Origin: Faunimonas pinastri
Lineage (GTDB): Bacteria > Pseudomonadota > Alphaproteobacteria > Rhizobiales > Afifellaceae
NCBI RefSeq assembly: GCF_900110915.1
Contig: NZ_FOFG01000004.1
Span: 186,001-250,000, forward strand
Direction of reading: 5' to 3'
Length of the DNA stretch: 64,000 nt
The notes beneath the pieces were generated by a model. It saw only the letters and a list, made by a program, of their open reading frames with translations. It searched no databases and was not told where the DNA came from. The number at the start of each line of letters is the position of its first letter. Within the stretch, counting starts at the first letter, position 1. A program made the position numbers and the translations under genes. Below are positions 1 to 11,329 of the stretch, piece after piece.

Positions 1-137
1 TCGCCAAGGGCCAGCGCGTCTTCCACCAGAAGTTCGGCCCCGGCACGATCGCCGATGTCGACGGCAACAAGCTGACCGTGGACTTCGACAAGGCCGGGCA
101 GAAGCGCGTGCTGGACAGCTTCATCGAGGAGAGCTGA
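1..137 (+). CDS. uvrD: ATP-dependent DNA helicase UvrD/PcrA, C-terminal end (partial)
   Basis: Only the last 44 codons lie in the window, reading from base 3 and ending in TGA at 135-137. The residues GQRVFHQKFGPGTI, followed by a short beta-rich stretch and VDFDKAGQKRVLDSFI, match the Tudor-like C-terminal domain of UvrD/PcrA helicases. In that family this domain contacts RNA polymerase or DNA during nucleotide excision repair. The catalytic helicase domains are upstream of the window. Its stop is 14 bases from the convergent flavin reductase gene. The family assignment rests on this short tail only. Confidence 0.8.
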   Translation, partial: AKGQRVFHQKFGPGTIADVDGNKLTVDFDKAGQKRVLDSFIEES

Positions 138-151
138 GAATTCCTCAGCTC

Positions 152-889
152 TCACGCCCCGTAGCGTTCGGTTCGGATAACCTGCGGCGGCACGCCTTCG
201 TCCACGAGGCCGGATGCGACGTTTTCCACGAAGGGATTGGAGCCGCAGACATAGACGAGTGACGGCGGGACCCCCCACTTTCCCAGCACTTCCGCGAGCA
301 TCGTCCGGTCGATGCGCCGGCCGTAGTCGCCTTCCCGTTCCGGCGTCTCGCGCGTGGTCACGGCCACGAAGCCAAAGGCGGGCAGCCGCGCCTGGAGGTC
401 CAGCAGCTCGTCGCGAAAGACCAGATCCTCCGAGCGGCGCGCCGAGTGGATCAGCAACGCCGGCGTGTCCGGCGCGGCAACTGCCAGATCGCGGACGATC
501 GCCATTAGCGGCGCGATGCCCGAGCCGCCGGCCACCAGCAGCAGCGGCCCCCCATCGTCCTTCCTCCAGACGAAATAACCCCCGATCGGCCCGCGCACCT
601 CGATGACGTCGTCGGCCTGCGCGATCTCGTGAAAGAAGGGCGAGACCTCACCGCCTTCCAGCCGCTCGATGATGAGTTCGGTGCTGGCGGAGCCCGGCGC
701 GGAGGAGATCGAATAGCTCCGCTGCGCCTGATAGCCGTCCGGCGCCGTCAGCCGGACATCCACATGCTGCCCGGCGACGGATCGCGGCAGGTCAGCGCGG
801 AGCAAGACGCTGACGATATCCGGCGTGCGCGGCACGATCCGCTCGATCGACGCCTCGCGCCAGCGCAGCCGCTCGGACACCTCGCTCAC
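152..889 (-). CDS. FAD/NAD(P)-binding ferredoxin-reductase-like oxidoreductase
   Basis: A 245-residue flavoprotein of the ferredoxin-NADP reductase superfamily. The FAD-binding barrel carries RSYSISS at residues 57-63, the NAD(P) domain carries GGSGIAPLM at 121-129, and CGSNPFVE near residue 215 is the usual nicotinamide-side motif. The protein ends in TERYGA, with no ferredoxin domain or iron-sulfur cysteines, so it must pass electrons to a separate partner. It starts at GTG (887-889), six bases after the stop of the sulfite-oxidase-like gene upstream, so the two are almost certainly co-transcribed. I infer that it is the electron-transfer partner of that molybdoenzyme. The true acceptor cannot be read from sequence. 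Confidence 0.85.
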   Translation of the reverse strand: MSEVSERLRWREASIERIVPRTPDIVSVLLRADLPRSVAGQHVDVRLTAPDGYQAQRSYSISSAPGSASTELIIERLEGGEVSPFFHEIAQADDVIEVRGPIGGYFVWRKDDGGPLLLVAGGSGIAPLMAIVRDLAVAAPDTPALLIHSARRSEDLVFRDELLDLQARLPAFGFVAVTTRETPEREGDYGRRIDRTMLAEVLGKWGVPPSLVYVCGSNPFVENVASGLVDEGVPPQVIRTERYGA

Positions 890-895
890 GATCCG

Positions 896-1504
896 TCAGA
901 GATCGTCGCGGAAGCGCTGCTCCGCCCAGGGATCGCCGCGCATATGGTAGCCCCGCAATTCCCAGAAGCCGGCTTCGTCCCTCTCGGTGAATTGCAGGCC
1001 ATTCAGCCATTTCGCCGATTTCCAGAGATAGAGATGCGGCACCAGAAGCCGGGCGGGCCCGCCATGGTCCGGCGTGATCGGCTCCCCGGCATAAAGCAGC
1101 GCGATCATCGCCTTGCCCCCGACGAGATCGTCGGTCGGCACGTTGGTGGAATAGCCGTCATAGGAATGGGCGAGCGTGAAGCCGGTCGGCGCGGAGATGT
1201 TGGCGGCGGCGACGATGTCGTCCACCAGCACGCCCTGCCACGCCGTGTCGAGCTTGGACCATCTGGTGACGCAATGGATGTCGCGCGTCATCCTGCTCTG
1301 CGGCAGGTCGTTCATCTCCTCCCAGCTGAAGGTCGCGACCTTGCGCGGGCCGACCTTCAGCGTGAAGGACCAGTCATCCAGCCGCACGCGCGGCGTCGGC
1401 CCGGCTGAGAGGACCGGAAAATCCTCCGTCAGGTATTGCCCAGGCGGAATGCGGTCCGCGACTTCGGAAGGCTGTCGCCGCCCGGTGAACCCACGGGTGA
1501 TCAT
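896..1504 (-). CDS. Sulfite oxidase-like molybdopterin-dependent oxidoreductase
   Basis: A 202-residue protein made of one oxidoreductase molybdopterin-binding domain. Cys78 in DIHCVTRWS is in the position of the cysteine that ligates molybdenum in sulfite oxidases. The later LLYAGEPITPDHGGPARLLVP and LYLWKSAKWLNGLQF segments are also typical. There is no signal peptide or Tat motif and no dimerisation domain, so this is the short cytoplasmic type rather than MsrP or a classical sulfite oxidase. I chose the ATG at 1502-1504 because AGGAGG lies about eight bases upstream; the frame stays open further upstream without a better start. It forms a two-gene operon with the flavin reductase. The substrate is unknown. 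Confidence 0.85.
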   Translation of the reverse strand: MITRGFTGRRQPSEVADRIPPGQYLTEDFPVLSAGPTPRVRLDDWSFTLKVGPRKVATFSWEEMNDLPQSRMTRDIHCVTRWSKLDTAWQGVLVDDIVAAANISAPTGFTLAHSYDGYSTNVPTDDLVGGKAMIALLYAGEPITPDHGGPARLLVPHLYLWKSAKWLNGLQFTERDEAGFWELRGYHMRGDPWAEQRFRDDL

Positions 1505-1671
1505 GCTTTCCTCCTGACGGCCCATGCAGGGCGCCGCTGCGTCAACACCAGAGGTCGGCAACAGTGCCGCTTTCGTCAATCCCGCGACCGTGCGGCCGAT
1601 TGGATTTCCTTGCGCATTCCGGTAGTTCATCGATCATGTCGGACACGCCCCCAGCCGACAGGAGACCCTCG

Positions 1672-2304
1672 ATGAACCTCAAGATCGCTGCCGCCGCCCT
1701 GCTGATCGCCTGCTCCGGCCTTCCCGCCGCGGCGCTGGCCCAGAGCCAGCCTTCGGCGCCCAACTACACGCACGATCCGCGCGAGGTGAAGGCGGGCGAG
1801 TACGTGCTGGATTCCGCACACGGCAAGATCACCTGGGTCATCAACCATCAGGGCTATTCCAGCTTCGTCGGGCACTTCACCGGCGTGAAGGCGAACCTGA
1901 CCTACGATGCCTCCAACGTCTCCAAAATGGCGCTTTCCGTCACCGTGGACATCAACAATGTCGCGACGCTGGTGCCGGAACTCGACGAGCACCTGAAGAC
2001 ACCCGATTTCTTCGACGCGGCGAAATTCCCGGCCGCGACCTTCAAGGCGACCCGTTTCCAGAAGACGGGCGCGAAGACCGCCAAGGTCACGGGCGAACTG
2101 ACGCTGCATGGCGTGACGAAGCCCTTCACCATGGAAGTGAGCTTCAACCAGGCCGGCTCCGATCCGTTCGAGAAGCAGTACCGCGTCGGTTTCACCGGCA
2201 AGGGCGTGCTCAAGCGCTCCGATTACGGCATGAAGCAGTTCCTGCCGGCCATCGGCGACAGCGTCGCGCTTGAAATGGAAGGCGAATTCGTAGAGGCCAG
2301 GTAG
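1672..2304 (+). CDS. YceI family periplasmic protein
   Basis: A 210-residue protein with a clear Sec signal peptide (basic MNLK start, hydrophobic core, cleavage after ALAQ near residue 23). The mature part is a YceI domain, a lipocalin-like beta barrel that in the family binds isoprenoid or amphipathic ligands. Visible signatures are YVLDSAHGKITWVINHQGYS, FDAAKFPAATF and LTLHGVTKPF. The start at ATG 1672 is preceded by AGGAG. It is 20 bases upstream of prmA and divergent from the molybdoenzyme gene. The ligand cannot be predicted. Confidence 0.9.
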   Translation: MNLKIAAAALLIACSGLPAAALAQSQPSAPNYTHDPREVKAGEYVLDSAHGKITWVINHQGYSSFVGHFTGVKANLTYDASNVSKMALSVTVDINNVATLVPELDEHLKTPDFFDAAKFPAATFKATRFQKTGAKTAKVTGELTLHGVTKPFTMEVSFNQAGSDPFEKQYRVGFTGKGVLKRSDYGMKQFLPAIGDSVALEMEGEFVEAR

Positions 2305-2324
2305 ACCTTACGCCGGACCCTTCG

Positions 2325-3269
2325 ATGACCCTGAAAGCCAGCCTGACCGCCAGCCGCCGCGACGCCACCCGCATCTCCGACCAGCTCGAACAGGAACTGA
2401 CGGATGACGGCGTCGTGGTGGCGCTCACCGAAAAATCGGAGGCGGACGGCATCTGGGCCGTCGAGGTCTATTACGAGGAAGGCGACGCGGAGGCGATCGC
2501 CGCGGATCTCGACGCGCGCGTCGGCGGCAGCGTGGCGGGGAGTTTCGCGGTCGAGACGCTGCCCGAAACCGATTGGGTCGCGGCGGGCCTCGCCGATCTC
2601 AAGCCGGTGCCGGCCGGGCGTTTCCTGATCCACGGCAGCCACGACAGCGACAAGCTGCCCGGCGGCCGCGTCCCGATCCTCATCGAGGCCGGGCAGGCTT
2701 TCGGCACCGGCCATCATGGCACGACCGCCGGCTGCCTCACCGTGTTGAACCAGTTGCTGCGCACCCGTCGCTTCGACAACCCGCTGGATGTGGGCACCGG
2801 CAGCGGCGTGCTGGCCATCGCGCTGGCCAAGCTCCTGCGCAGGCCCGTGTTCGCCAGCGACATCGACCCGATCGCCGTCCGCGTGGCGCAGGAGAACGTC
2901 GTCAAGAACGCCGTGGCGCCGCTAGTCCGTACCTTTGTGGCGGACGGGCTTTCCCATCCGATGATCCGCGACAACGGACCGTTCGACCTGATTGTCGCCA
3001 ATATCCTGGCGGAGCCGTTGATGAAGCTCGCGCCGGCCATGGCACAGGTGCTGGCGCCCGGCGGCACGCTTGTGCTCTCCGGCCTCCTGAAGCGGCAGCG
3101 CGAGCGCGTGGTCGCCGCCTATTCCGCTCAGGGCATCCGCCTGCAAACGGTCCACATCTTCGAAGGCTGGGGCGTGCTCGTCCTGCGCTCTCCGTCCCGC
3201 AGCCGCCCGCTCGGCACATCCGCCGTCCAGTTCTCCGGGCCGACCGGCCACGCCTGGGCCAACGACTGA
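2325..3269 (+). CDS. prmA: Ribosomal protein L11 methyltransferase
   Basis: PrmA trimethylates lysines and the N terminus of ribosomal protein L11 using S-adenosylmethionine. The 314-residue product has the N-terminal substrate-recognition part followed by the Rossmann-fold methyltransferase. FGTGHHGTT (126-134) and DVGTGSG (155-161) bind SAM, DIDPIAV follows, and NILAEPL is the conserved NxxxxP-type catalytic motif. It is somewhat longer than many homologues because of a short proline/serine-rich tail. It is 42 bases upstream of the aminopeptidase P gene, a neighbour arrangement seen in other rhizobia. Confidence 0.9.
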   Translation: MTLKASLTASRRDATRISDQLEQELTDDGVVVALTEKSEADGIWAVEVYYEEGDAEAIAADLDARVGGSVAGSFAVETLPETDWVAAGLADLKPVPAGRFLIHGSHDSDKLPGGRVPILIEAGQAFGTGHHGTTAGCLTVLNQLLRTRRFDNPLDVGTGSGVLAIALAKLLRRPVFASDIDPIAVRVAQENVVKNAVAPLVRTFVADGLSHPMIRDNGPFDLIVANILAEPLMKLAPAMAQVLAPGGTLVLSGLLKRQRERVVAAYSAQGIRLQTVHIFEGWGVLVLRSPSRSRPLGTSAVQFSGPTGHAWAND

Positions 3270-3311
3270 ATTCCTGCCGGCACGCTCCGGCCCGAACGAG
3301 AGACCTGAACC

Positions 3312-5165
3312 ATGTTCCAGAGCTTTACGGAAACCAGCGATCCCACCCGGGGCGCGGAGCGGGTTTCGGCTCTCCGCGAGGCCATGCAGCGGCATGACGT
3401 GCAGGGTTTCATCGTGCCCCGCGCCGACGAGCACCAGGGCGAGTATGTCGCGAAATCGGCCGAGCGGCTGGCCTGGCTAACAGGCTTCACCGGCTCCGCC
3501 GGAACCGCGGTGGTGCTGGCCGACAAGGCTGCCGTCTTCGTCGACGGGCGCTACACCGTGCAGGTGCGCAATCAGGTCGATCTGGACGTCTTCCAGCCCG
3601 TGCCGGTGATGGAAATCTCCGTCGCCGAATGGCTGAAGGGGAACGTCTCGCCCGGCATGACGATCGGCTTCGACCCCTGGCTGATGACGCGCAGCGAAGT
3701 GCGCCGCATCGAGCGGGCGCTGGAAAGCGTCAGCGCCCGGCTCGCTCCGGTGGACATCAATCTCGTGGATGCCGTCTGGACCGACCGGCCGGAATCGCCG
3801 CTCTCCCAGGTTTTCGAACAGACGGACGCGCTGGCCGGCCGCTCCGCCGCCGAGAAGATCTCGGAAATCCAGGGCATCCTCCGCGACAAGCGGGTCGTCG
3901 CCTTCTGCGCCACCGATCCCGCCTCGATCGCCTGGCTCTTCAACATCCGCGGCAAGGACGTGGCCCATACGCCGTTGCCGCTGTCCTTCGCCATCGTGCG
4001 GGCTGAGGGGCGCCCTTCCCTCTTCATCGACGGCCGCAAGCTCGGCAACGAGATGCGCGACCGGCTGGAGCAGCTTGCGGACGTGAGCGAGCCCGACCGC
4101 CTGCTGCCCGCCCTGCACGAACTGGGCAGCCGCGATGGCGAGGTGCTCTACGACGCCTCCGGCTCGGCCGAGGCGATCGCGGTCGCGATTGAGACCACGG
4201 GCGGTCACATCGTCGAGGGAGCGGACCCGATCGCGCTCCCGAAAGCCCGCAAGAGCGAGGCGGAACTTGCCGGCTCACGCGCGGCGCATGCCCGAGACGG
4301 CGTGGCCATGATGCGCTTCCTGATGTGGCTGGAGGGGGAAGCGACCGACGGGGGCGTGACCGAGATCGACGCGGCGAAGCGACTGGAAGAGCTTCGCGCC
4401 GAGGTGGGCGAAACCGACGGCGTGGCGCTGGAGGACATTTCCTTCGACACGATCTCCTCGACCGGGCTGAACGGCGCGATCAACCATTACCGCGTGACGG
4501 AAAAGAGCAACCGGGCGCTCGCCGCCGGGGACCTCTTCCTGCTGGATTCAGGTGCGCAGTACCGCGACGGCACCACCGACATCACGCGGACCGTTCTTTT
4601 CGGCGAGGCCGAGGCGGCGCGGCTCGATCTTTACCGCGATCGGTTCACCCGGGTGCTGAAGGGCCATATCGCGCTGGCCATGGCGCGCTTTCCCAAGGGC
4701 ACGACCGGCGCGCATCTGGACATTCTCGCCCGCTCCGCGCTCTGGACCAGCGGCCTCGATTTCGACCATGGCACCGGCCACGGCGTCGGCGCCTATCTTT
4801 CCGTGCACGAGGGACCGGCGCGTATTTCCAAGGCCGGCCACGTGCCGCTGGAGACGGGCATGATCCTTTCCAACGAGCCGGGTTACTACCGCGAGGGCGA
4901 TTTCGGCATCCGCATCGAAAACCTGATCGTCGTGCGCGAGCCGCGCGAGGTGTCGGGCGGCGACCGCGCGATGCATGCCTTCGAAACGATCACGCTGGCC
5001 CCGCTGGACCGCCGGCTGATCGCGACGCGCCTCCTGACGCAGCCGGAGATTTCCTGGCTCGACACCTATCACTCGCGCGTCTTCGGCGCGCTCTCCGGCT
5101 GGCCAGACCTGACCGCCGAGGAACGGCGTTGGCTGGACGCCGCCTGCCGCCCCATCGTCGGCTGA
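3312..5165 (+). CDS. pepP: Xaa-Pro aminopeptidase (aminopeptidase P family)
   Basis: A 617-residue M24B metallopeptidase of the long three-domain type. It removes an N-terminal residue that precedes proline. Two creatinase-like N-terminal domains come first. In the catalytic pita-bread domain the metal ligands are visible: D in LDSGAQYRDGTTDITRT (about 412-425), H in HGTGHGVGAY (about 486), and E in NEPGYYREGDFGIRIEN (about 521-537). There is no signal peptide, so it acts in the cytoplasm. It follows prmA in the same direction and is probably co-transcribed with it. Confidence 0.9.
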   Translation: MFQSFTETSDPTRGAERVSALREAMQRHDVQGFIVPRADEHQGEYVAKSAERLAWLTGFTGSAGTAVVLADKAAVFVDGRYTVQVRNQVDLDVFQPVPVMEISVAEWLKGNVSPGMTIGFDPWLMTRSEVRRIERALESVSARLAPVDINLVDAVWTDRPESPLSQVFEQTDALAGRSAAEKISEIQGILRDKRVVAFCATDPASIAWLFNIRGKDVAHTPLPLSFAIVRAEGRPSLFIDGRKLGNEMRDRLEQLADVSEPDRLLPALHELGSRDGEVLYDASGSAEAIAVAIETTGGHIVEGADPIALPKARKSEAELAGSRAAHARDGVAMMRFLMWLEGEATDGGVTEIDAAKRLEELRAEVGETDGVALEDISFDTISSTGLNGAINHYRVTEKSNRALAAGDLFLLDSGAQYRDGTTDITRTVLFGEAEAARLDLYRDRFTRVLKGHIALAMARFPKGTTGAHLDILARSALWTSGLDFDHGTGHGVGAYLSVHEGPARISKAGHVPLETGMILSNEPGYYREGDFGIRIENLIVVREPREVSGGDRAMHAFETITLAPLDRRLIATRLLTQPEISWLDTYHSRVFGALSGWPDLTAEERRWLDAACRPIVG

Positions 5166-5281
5166 GAGTACGAGGAATAGTTCAGTTTTTATTCACCGTC
5201 ATTGTTAGTCGCCAGCACAGATTGGACGATTTATAAGGAAGCGCCGTTCGATACTGGACACGACCAATCTCGGAGCGACTG

Positions 5282-7465
5282 ATGCCGGCACGTTTGCCAG
5301 CGGAAGAGCAGGAAAGACTGCGGGCACTTGCCGAATACGACCTCATGGACACGGGTCCGGAGGTCGATTTCGACCGCATCGTGCAGCTTGCCACCCGCGT
5401 CTTCGATTGCAAGATCGCGCTGGTTCCGCTGGTCGGCACGGACCGGCAGTTCTTCAAGGCGCGCGTGGGACTGCCGATCTGCGAAACGTCGCGCGACGTT
5501 TCCTTCTGCGCCTACGTCATCCTGGGCCACGAGGTCGTGGTCATCCCGGATGCCACGAAGGATGAGCGCTTCGCCGAAAATCCGCTGGTAACCGGCGAGC
5601 CGTTCATCCGCTTCTATGCGGGCGCCCCGCTGACGACGCCTTCCGGTTTCAACATCGGCTCCCTCTGCATCATCGACGACGAGCCACGGGCCTCCTTCTC
5701 CCCGGCCGAGAAGCAGATGCTGCAGGACATGGCCAGCATGGTCATGGACCGGATGGAGGTTCGCAGACTTGAGAACCTGCGCCGGCTGGTCAGCTCCCGC
5801 TTCGAGAACATCGCCTCCACCTCGCCCGATGGCATGATCTGCGCCGACCGGGACGGTTGCATCACCTTCTGGAACGGATCGGCGGAGACGATCTTCGGCT
5901 GGAAGGCGGAAGAAGTACTCGGCCGGTCGCTTGACGTCATCATCCCCGAACGGATGCGCAGCGGTCACAACGAGGGCATGGAGCGGCTGGCCGGGGGCGG
6001 CCCTGCGCGACTGGCAGGCAAGACCGTGGAACTGACGGCGTCGCGCCGCGACGGCTCCGAGTTCCCGGTCGAGATTTCGCTTTCCTGCTGGGGGGAAGGC
6101 GAGTCGATGGGCTTCGGCTCCATCATCCGCGACATCACCCACCGCCGCAACAACGAGGCCCAGCTCTTCCGCCTCGCCTATCGCGATCCGGTGACGGAGT
6201 TGCCGAACCGTACCGCGTTGCGGACGCGCCTCGGCCAGATCATCAAGGGAGGCGCCCCGGCCACCCTGTTCCTGATCGACCTCGACGGCTTCAAGGCGGT
6301 GAACGACACGGCCGGGCATTCCGCCGGCGACCACGTGCTCAAGACCGTGGCGCAGCGGCTGCAGGAAGAGCTGTCACCCGGCGATTTCCTCAGCCGCGAA
6401 GGCGGCGACGAGTTCGCTCTCGTGCTGTCGGGGCCGGCCCTGCCGGCGCGGCACGCTATGCTGCGCGAGCGTATCGTCGAACGGATCGGCGAGCCGATCG
6501 CGGTGGACGAACGGCCGTTCCAGCTCACCAGCAGCATCGGCGTGGTGCGTTGTCCGACGGACGGCACGACCAGCGACGAGCTGCTGGGAAACGCCGATCT
6601 CGCCCTGCACGAGGCCAAGAAGCAGATCGGCAATTCGTTCAGGCTCTACACCTCCAATCTCCGCGAGACGGCGGCGCATCGGCGCGAAGTCGAGTTCGAA
6701 CTGCGCGGCGCGATCGAGCGCGGCGAGCTTGAGCTTTTCTACCAGCCGCAGGTCGATCTTCGCGACTTCGATGTCACCGGCGCGGAAGCGCTGATGCGCT
6801 GGCGGCACCCGGAGCGGGGATTGCTGGCTCCCGGCCTCTTCCTCGGCGTCCTGGAAACCAGCGCCATGGCGGTCGACGTGGGCACCTGGTCCCTGCGGGA
6901 GGCCTGCCGCATGGCCCGGGATTTCGAGGCGCTCTCCGGGCGGCCGTTCCGGATGGGCGTCAACCTCTTCGCCGAGCAGTTCCGTGCCGGCAACCTCGTT
7001 GAGGTGGTGCGCGATGTGCTGGCGGAAACCGGGCTTGCCCCGGACCGGCTGGAGCTGGAGATCACCGAGAACATCGTGCTGTCGCAAGACGAGACGCTGA
7101 TCCCGGTTCTCAAGGAATTGCGCGATATGGGCGTCGGCGTGGCGTTCGACGATTACGGCACCGGCTTCGCGTCGCTGAGCATGCTGAAGCGCTTTCCCGT
7201 CACCCGCCTGAAGATCGACCGCTCCTTCGTGCAAGACGTCGTGGACGATCCCGAGGACACCGCGCTGGTTCAGGCAGTGCTCTATCTGTCCGAGAAGTTC
7301 GGCCTGGAAGTGATCGCCGAGGGCGTCGAAGGGCCGGAGCAGGAAGCTTTCCTGCGCGAGCGCGGCTGCCCGGAAGCGCAGGGTTATTATTACGGCAGGC
7401 CGATGCCCGCACCGGACTTCATCGCCTTCCTGCGCCAGAAGGCCAAGGCGGCACAGGTCGCCTGA
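5282..7465 (+). CDS. Cyclic-di-GMP signalling protein with GAF, PAS, GGDEF and EAL domains
   Basis: A 727-residue soluble protein. The domain order is GAF (about 15-160), PAS (about 170-285), GGDEF (about 300-460) and EAL (about 475-715). The cyclase active site GGDEF is intact near 373-377. The inhibitory RxxD site five residues before it reads SPGD, so its arginine is missing and product inhibition should be weak. The phosphodiesterase residues are all present: EALMRW, ITEN, DDYGTGF, KIDRSF and AEGVE. Both activities are therefore possible. No membrane segment or signal peptide is seen, so GAF and PAS probably sense cytoplasmic ligands. A GGAG site six bases before ATG 5282 supports the start. 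The 116-base gap upstream suggests its own promoter. Confidence 0.9.
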   Translation: MPARLPAEEQERLRALAEYDLMDTGPEVDFDRIVQLATRVFDCKIALVPLVGTDRQFFKARVGLPICETSRDVSFCAYVILGHEVVVIPDATKDERFAENPLVTGEPFIRFYAGAPLTTPSGFNIGSLCIIDDEPRASFSPAEKQMLQDMASMVMDRMEVRRLENLRRLVSSRFENIASTSPDGMICADRDGCITFWNGSAETIFGWKAEEVLGRSLDVIIPERMRSGHNEGMERLAGGGPARLAGKTVELTASRRDGSEFPVEISLSCWGEGESMGFGSIIRDITHRRNNEAQLFRLAYRDPVTELPNRTALRTRLGQIIKGGAPATLFLIDLDGFKAVNDTAGHSAGDHVLKTVAQRLQEELSPGDFLSREGGDEFALVLSGPALPARHAMLRERIVERIGEPIAVDERPFQLTSSIGVVRCPTDGTTSDELLGNADLALHEAKKQIGNSFRLYTSNLRETAAHRREVEFELRGAIERGELELFYQPQVDLRDFDVTGAEALMRWRHPERGLLAPGLFLGVLETSAMAVDVGTWSLREACRMARDFEALSGRPFRMGVNLFAEQFRAGNLVEVVRDVLAETGLAPDRLELEITENIVLSQDETLIPVLKELRDMGVGVAFDDYGTGFASLSMLKRFPVTRLKIDRSFVQDVVDDPEDTALVQAVLYLSEKFGLEVIAEGVEGPEQEAFLRERGCPEAQGYYYGRPMPAPDFIAFLRQKAKAAQVA

Positions 7466-7491
7466 GATGAGGGCGACTGAAAGGCCGCCCT

Positions 7492-9642
<2,151 letters not shown>

Positions 9643-11316
9643 TCAAACGTCCTCCCGCCTCATCAGGCTCTCGGCGGCGGCGCGCGCCTCGTCCGAAATC
9701 GTGGCGCCGGCCAGCATTCGAGCAATCTCTTCCCGGCGCTCTGGCCCTTCCACCTCGATCACATCGGTGGCGACCCGCTCGCCGTCGCCGACGAGTTTCT
9801 TGGAAATAACCAGATGCGAACCCGCCCGGGCCGCGACCTGGGGCGCATGCGTAACAGAAAGAACCTGAACCCGTTCCGCCAGCCGGGCCAGCCGCCGACC
9901 GATCGCCTCGGCAACGGCACCACCCACGCCCGTATCGATCTCGTCGAAGACCAAGGTGGGCGCGGAGCCGCGATCCGCCAGGGCAACCTTGAGCGCCAGC
10001 AGGAAACGGGAGAGTTCGCCGCCCGACGCGACCTTCATGATCGGACCGGCTTGCGTGCCGGGATTGGTGCGGACATGGAAGGCGACGAGGTCGAAGCCGT
10101 CGGCCGTCTCGCGCTCCTCGTCCACCTCGCGGGCGACGATGAAGCGCGCGGCGTCCAGCTTCAGCGCGGGCAATTCGGCACTGACCGCGGCCTCCAGCGT
10201 CTCGCCCGCTTCCGCGCGACGGACCGTCAGCCGGCGCGCCGCCTCGCGGTAGGCATCCCGGGCTTCCGCCACGGCGTGTCCCAGGGCCACGGTGCGCTCC
10301 TCGCCCACGTCAAGGTCGGAGAGCTTCGCGGCATATTCGGCAGCCAGCGCCGGCAGCGCTTCCACCGCGACCTGATATTTGCGGGAGGCGGCGCGCAGCG
10401 CGAAGAGCCGGGTCTCCGTCTCCTCCAGTTCGCGCGGATCGAACTCCGTCTCGCGGATCGCCTCTTCCAACCCGATTCGGGCTTCGTCGAGCCGGTCGAG
10501 CGCCGCGTTTATCGCGGCGAGAGTCTCGTCCAGAAGCCCCGGAAGATCGGCGGCCTTACGGTCCAGCCGGCGCACGACGCTGACGAGTTCGGGCGTCGGC
10601 GACGACGAGCCGGCGATGGTTTCATAGGCTTCGGTGAGGTCGCCGGCGATCTTCTCCGCCCGCATCAGATATTGCCGCCGCTCCGCGAGGCGCTCTTCCT
10701 CGCCCGCTTCCGGGGAAAGCTCCTCCAGTTCCGCCACGGCAGAGCGCAGGAACTCCCCTTCCCGCTCCGCTTCGTCCAGGCTGCTCTGAAGCTCGCGCAG
10801 TTCCCGTTCCAGCGAACGAAGCGCGCGGTAGCGGCGGCCGACTTCCTCAACCTCGGCATTGAGGCCGCCGAAGGCGTCGAGGACGCGACGATGCTCCTCG
10901 GGATCCACCAGCGCGCGATCGTCGTGCTGGCCGTGAATCTCGACGAGTTGCGCGCCCACGGCCTTCAGGAGCGATACGCTGCAAGGCTGGTCGTTGACGA
11001 AGGCGCGGGTCTTGCCGTCGGATGTCTGCGTGCGGCGCAGGATCACCGCGCCGTCGGGATCGATGCCATTGTCCGACAGCGTCCTGCGGACCGGATGATC
11101 GTCCGGCACCTCGAAGACGGCGACCACCTGCCCGCGTTCGGCGCCGGAGCGCACGAGACCCGCGTCGCCGCGCGCGCCAAGCGCCAGCGAGAGCGAATCG
11201 AGCAGGATCGATTTGCCCGCGCCCGTCTCGCCCGTCAAAACAGTCAGCCCGGCGTCGAAATCGATACCGAGCCGCTGAATAAGGACGATGTCCTGAACGG
11301 TGAGTGTGGCCAGCAT
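9643..11316 (-). CDS. recN: DNA repair protein RecN
   Basis: RecN is an SMC-like ATPase that helps repair double-strand breaks. The 557-residue product has Walker A GETGAGKS at 29-36, two long central coiled-coil segments rich in E, R and A, the ABC signature SGGELSRF, and Walker B LVFDEIDTGVGG. The start at ATG 11314-11316 gives the standard RecN N terminus MLATLTVQDIVLI; the open frame upstream of it is not RecN-like. It lies 13 bases after bamD and abuts ligA, so the three form one transcription unit. Confidence 0.95.
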   Translation of the reverse strand: MLATLTVQDIVLIQRLGIDFDAGLTVLTGETGAGKSILLDSLSLALGARGDAGLVRSGAERGQVVAVFEVPDDHPVRRTLSDNGIDPDGAVILRRTQTSDGKTRAFVNDQPCSVSLLKAVGAQLVEIHGQHDDRALVDPEEHRRVLDAFGGLNAEVEEVGRRYRALRSLERELRELQSSLDEAEREGEFLRSAVAELEELSPEAGEEERLAERRQYLMRAEKIAGDLTEAYETIAGSSSPTPELVSVVRRLDRKAADLPGLLDETLAAINAALDRLDEARIGLEEAIRETEFDPRELEETETRLFALRAASRKYQVAVEALPALAAEYAAKLSDLDVGEERTVALGHAVAEARDAYREAARRLTVRRAEAGETLEAAVSAELPALKLDAARFIVAREVDEERETADGFDLVAFHVRTNPGTQAGPIMKVASGGELSRFLLALKVALADRGSAPTLVFDEIDTGVGGAVAEAIGRRLARLAERVQVLSVTHAPQVAARAGSHLVISKKLVGDGERVATDVIEVEGPERREEIARMLAGATISDEARAAAESLMRREDV

Positions 11317-11329
11317 GGCCGGCGAGGCT

